In this document: positions 5,724 through 7,810 of the stretch, piece after piece
Layout of the letters: every line of letters begins with the position of its first letter
Numbering within the stretch: position 1 is the first letter of the stretch
From: Candidatus Methanoplasma sp.
GTDB lineage: Archaea > Thermoplasmatota > Thermoplasmata > Methanomassiliicoccales > Methanomethylophilaceae
Assembly (NCBI GenBank): GCA_031288985.1
Contig: JAITQH010000103.1
Location: 1 to 7,810, forward strand
Length of the DNA: 7,810 nucleotides
Direction: 5' to 3'
Notes under the pieces: generated by a model
Database searches by the model: none
Told to the model about the DNA's origin: nothing
The model's input: the letters and a program-made list of their open reading frames with translations, nothing else
Program-made: the position numbers and the translations under genes

Positions 5724-5745
5724 CAGAAACGCTGTTTGGGACGAC

Positions 5746-6000
5746 ATGAGGACATATTTGGCTGAGCAAAGCAAGAACTCTATAACGCTCGGGTTCAAAG
5801 ACGCGAATCTCACGCTCATTACTCCGCTTATAGCCGCCCTGAACGACGATGCCGACGTCACGACGGTCAGACTCATCGACCAGCACCCGGAACTTTGCGA
5901 CATCCGGCTTTTCGTGCAGGTCAAGAAGGGGAAGCCTGCGGCCGTCGTCGAAAAAGCGTCGAAGGCAGTGGCAAGCTATTATTCCTCAGTGAAGAAATGA
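5746..6000 (+). CDS. rpoL: DNA-directed RNA polymerase subunit L (Rpo11), divergent
   Basis: This 84-residue protein fits the small archaeal Rpo11/RpoL subunit, counterpart of eukaryotic Rpb11, which pairs with RpoD (Rpo3) to form the assembly platform of RNA polymerase. The order of elements matches: a short beta lead, FKDANLTLITPLIAAL (17-32) in place of the usual F-x-DHT-x-x-N helix, a second strand ending in DQHPEL (45-50, the HP(L/E) landmark), a strand LFVQVKKG (55-62) and a C-terminal amphipathic helix. The canonical DHT is not preserved (D19-A-N), and the protein is slightly shorter than the usual 90-95 residues, so the call rests on layout rather than signature. It overlaps truD by ATGA. 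An unrelated small alpha/beta protein is the alternative. Confidence 0.7.
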   Translation: MRTYLAEQSKNSITLGFKDANLTLITPLIAALNDDADVTTVRLIDQHPELCDIRLFVQVKKGKPAAVVEKASKAVASYYSSVKK

Positions 6001-7304
6001 CCTCTTACCGCAAATGCGAAACCGCGGAAGCCGATGTCGGGATGCTTTATTATCTCAGCTCTTCCGACGGCACCGGCGGAAGGCTGAAGACAGATCCCGA
6101 AGATTTCATCGTTGACGAGGTGTCCGTCCGCCCCGAGGCGAAAGAGGGCGGCAAGTTCGTCATCGCCGACGTCACCAGCAGGAACTGGGAGACGAACCGT
6201 CTTGTCAGGCTGCTCTCCCGCGAACTCGGCATATCGAGAGAGAAGATCGGGTTCGCAGGCACCAAGGACAAGCGCGGCGTCACCACGCAGCTCATGTCGT
6301 TCGAGTGTCCGATGGAAAACATGTCGAGGATCGATCTCAAGGACGTCGAAGTGAAGGACGCATACGTGGGAAGAAGAGGCATACAGATAGGCGATCTGAT
6401 CGGCAATTCTTTCGGCATCAGGGTGCGCGACTGTTCGGCGCCGGCCGAGAACACGAAAGACATCTTGGACTCGGTGCACGCCGACATACAGGAAGCGGGA
6501 GGTTTTCCCAATTATTTCGGAGTTCAGAGGTTCGGCGTGATCCGTCCCGTGACGCATAAAGTGGGAGAACTGCTCGTCCGCGGGAAGACGGAGGAGGCCG
6601 TACGGTGTTATCTGTCGGCGCCTTCGGAGTTCGAGAACGAAGAAGTGACGGCCATAAGAAACGAGCTTGCCGCATGCGACGACTGGAACGGCATAGCGGA
6701 AAAGATGCCGAATTCGCTGTCATTCGAAAAGACATTGGTATATCATCTTGCAGAATCGCCCGGAGATTGGACGGGCGCCATCGGCAGCATGCCCAAGAAC
6801 CTTCAGATGATGTTCGTGCATGCCTACCAGTCCCTTCTCTTCAACAGGATGCTCAGCGAACGCATCCGCAGAGGCATCCCGCTGAACCTGCCGGTGATCG
6901 GAGATGTGGTCATACCTTTGGACAGGGACGGAATACCCTCCCACGAAAGCCCGGTGACCGCAAATATGAACAATCTCGACCTCGTCGCAAGGCAGGTGCG
7001 TTCCAAGAGGGCATACGTCACGGCATCGCTCTTCGGAAGCGACGGCACATCCTCGGAGGGGGAGCCGGGAGAGATCGAAAGAGGGGTCATTGAAAAGGAA
7101 GGCGTCTCGGAAGAGGACTTCATGATCCCGGGGCTTTCCCACTGCAGCTCCAAGGGGAGCAGAAGGGAGATCGTCTGCCCGGTCAAAGATCTGTCATACG
7201 CAACGGACGACGACGGCTACACAGCATCCTTTACGCTTCCGAAGGGCAACTACGCCACATGCCTGATGAGAGAGTTCATGAAGTCCGAGATGAACAGATA
7301 CTGA
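5997..7304 (+). CDS. truD: tRNA pseudouridine synthase D (TruD/Pus7 family)
   Basis: This 435-residue enzyme isomerises uridine to pseudouridine in tRNA (U13 in bacteria; archaeal and eukaryotic Pus7 relatives also act on other sites such as U35 of tRNA-Tyr). The opening GGRLKTDPEDFIVDEVSV is the family's N-terminal strand-turn. The catalytic aspartate is D91 in GFAGTKDKRGVTTQ. NYFGVQRFG (172-180) is the second signature. The inserted TRUD domain follows (about 180-385), with the VHAYQSLLFNRMLSERI helix, and the C-terminus ends in the typical FTLPKGNYATCLMREFMK block. The start at 5997 overlaps the rpoL stop (ATGA); the frame is open further upstream inside rpoL but that part is not homologous in appearance. 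All catalytic elements look intact. The stop is 5 bp from the convergent gene's stop, leaving no room for a separate terminator. Confidence 0.95.
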   Translation: MTSYRKCETAEADVGMLYYLSSSDGTGGRLKTDPEDFIVDEVSVRPEAKEGGKFVIADVTSRNWETNRLVRLLSRELGISREKIGFAGTKDKRGVTTQLMSFECPMENMSRIDLKDVEVKDAYVGRRGIQIGDLIGNSFGIRVRDCSAPAENTKDILDSVHADIQEAGGFPNYFGVQRFGVIRPVTHKVGELLVRGKTEEAVRCYLSAPSEFENEEVTAIRNELAACDDWNGIAEKMPNSLSFEKTLVYHLAESPGDWTGAIGSMPKNLQMMFVHAYQSLLFNRMLSERIRRGIPLNLPVIGDVVIPLDRDGIPSHESPVTANMNNLDLVARQVRSKRAYVTASLFGSDGTSSEGEPGEIERGVIEKEGVSEEDFMIPGLSHCSSKGSRREIVCPVKDLSYATDDDGYTASFTLPKGNYATCLMREFMKSEMNRY

Positions 7305-7309
7305 AGGCC

Positions 7310-7810
7310 TCAGCGGTCGCGTATGAGCTTGGCCGCATATGCGCCGACGTGCAGTCTTTTTGATATATCCGTCATTTTCGTGTTCTTTCCGACGCCCTCT
7401 GCGGCGGCCCGCACATCTGCGCTCAGCGCGTTTCTGTCCAGATCGGAGTTCATCACTTTGTACATGTAAGCGACAAGGCGTTTCGCCTCGTCGGCGTCCC
7501 GGGATCCGCCTGCGACGTAGGCGCATTGCAGCGGCACGACAGGATCGGTTTCGGGGTCGCACGCATCTTTGGAGAGCAGGTTCATCGACAGCTTCTCCAT
7601 TCTTTCGAACTCCTGAGACCCGATATCGACATCGCCGTATTCATCTATGCAGGACAGATATTCGCTCACCGCCGCCGCGGCGGTTTCGTCCATGTCCAGT
7701 GATTCCAACAGGTCGTGGTCGTCAAGAGGCACTTTGGCAACGAACGCGCGCCTCATCAGCCTTTCCGCGGATCTCTTCACGGCATCCGGCGCCTTCTTGC
7801 GGTACGCAGG
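7310..7810 (-). CDS. Hypothetical protein, C-terminal part; open to the right edge
   Basis: The frame ends with TGA at 7312-7310 and stays open to base 7810, so at least 166 residues are coded and the start is probably outside the window; a GTG at 7780 is the only internal start worth naming and has a poor ribosome site. I do not recognise the family. The sequence is acidic, soluble and apparently all-helical, with no signal peptide or membrane segment. Notable parts are a basic first segment (YRKKAPDAVKRSAERLMRRAF without a break in charge pattern), an acidic middle (CIDEYGDVDIGSQEFERME), and a C-terminus (MTDISKRLHVGAYAAKLIRDR region) that looks like a helix-turn-helix or a small helical hairpin. 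Codon use resembles its neighbours, so it seems native. It converges on truD with a 5-bp gap. Confidence 0.7.
   Translation of the reverse strand, partial: PAYRKKAPDAVKRSAERLMRRAFVAKVPLDDHDLLESLDMDETAAAAVSEYLSCIDEYGDVDIGSQEFERMEKLSMNLLSKDACDPETDPVVPLQCAYVAGGSRDADEAKRLVAYMYKVMNSDLDRNALSADVRAAAEGVGKNTKMTDISKRLHVGAYAAKLIRDR

Noticed and set aside
5895..5996. Upstream extension of truD inside rpoL
   Set aside because: The residues do not resemble the TruD N-terminus; the ATGA start at 5997 fits the family and the operon arrangement.
1..7810. CRISPR array, insertion sequence, toxin-antitoxin or defence island
   Set aside because: No regularly spaced repeats, transposase, terminal inverted repeats or paired small genes of those types were seen on either strand.

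Overview
The window looks like a chromosomal housekeeping stretch from a euryarchaeon of the Thermoplasmatota side. The best guess is a gut-type methanogen related to Methanomassiliicoccales/Methanomethylophilaceae. The clues are an archaeal ATP-dependent DNA ligase, a Hef-type helicase, a divergent archaeal RNA polymerase subunit L, an archaeal TruD, archaeal BRE/TATA promoters very close to start codons, moderately GC-rich coding sequence, and an InlB/Listeria-Bacteroides-repeat membrane protein of the kind common in gut methanogens. The lineage is inferred; no rRNA or methanogenesis gene is present to fix it.

Layout, left to right: (1) the N-terminal 142 residues of a minus-strand protein that runs off the left edge, possibly an archaeal SprT/YgjP-like metallopeptidase whose catalytic part is outside the window; (2) divergently, a small carboxymuconolactone decarboxylase-family protein lacking the usual CxxC...H site, followed by a GC-rich imperfect stem-loop; (3) a HesB/IscA-type iron-sulfur protein with a clear promoter; (4) a two-gene repair/replication unit: a helicase-only Hef homolog whose stop codon overlaps an in-frame ATG of the DNA ligase frame (ATGA); (5) convergently, a signal-peptide plus two-repeat plus C-terminal-anchor surface protein; (6) a 250-bp divergent intergenic region with two inverted repeats, a direct repeat and promoters facing both ways; (7) rpoL and truD overlapping by ATGA; (8) a minus-strand gene of unknown function that is open to the right edge.

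Functionally, the most coherent module is hef-lig. A fork-remodelling helicase and the replicative/repair ligase appear translationally coupled, and each carries a candidate PCNA-interacting peptide: the helicase at its extreme C-terminus, the ligase in the N-terminal DNA-binding domain at the place where Pyrococcus ligase has one. rpoL-truD is a small information-processing operon. I see no CRISPR array, insertion sequence, tRNA, rRNA or phage gene, and no clearly novel system. The least explained DNA is the structured intergenic region at about 5516-5745 and the stem-loop at 955-1011.
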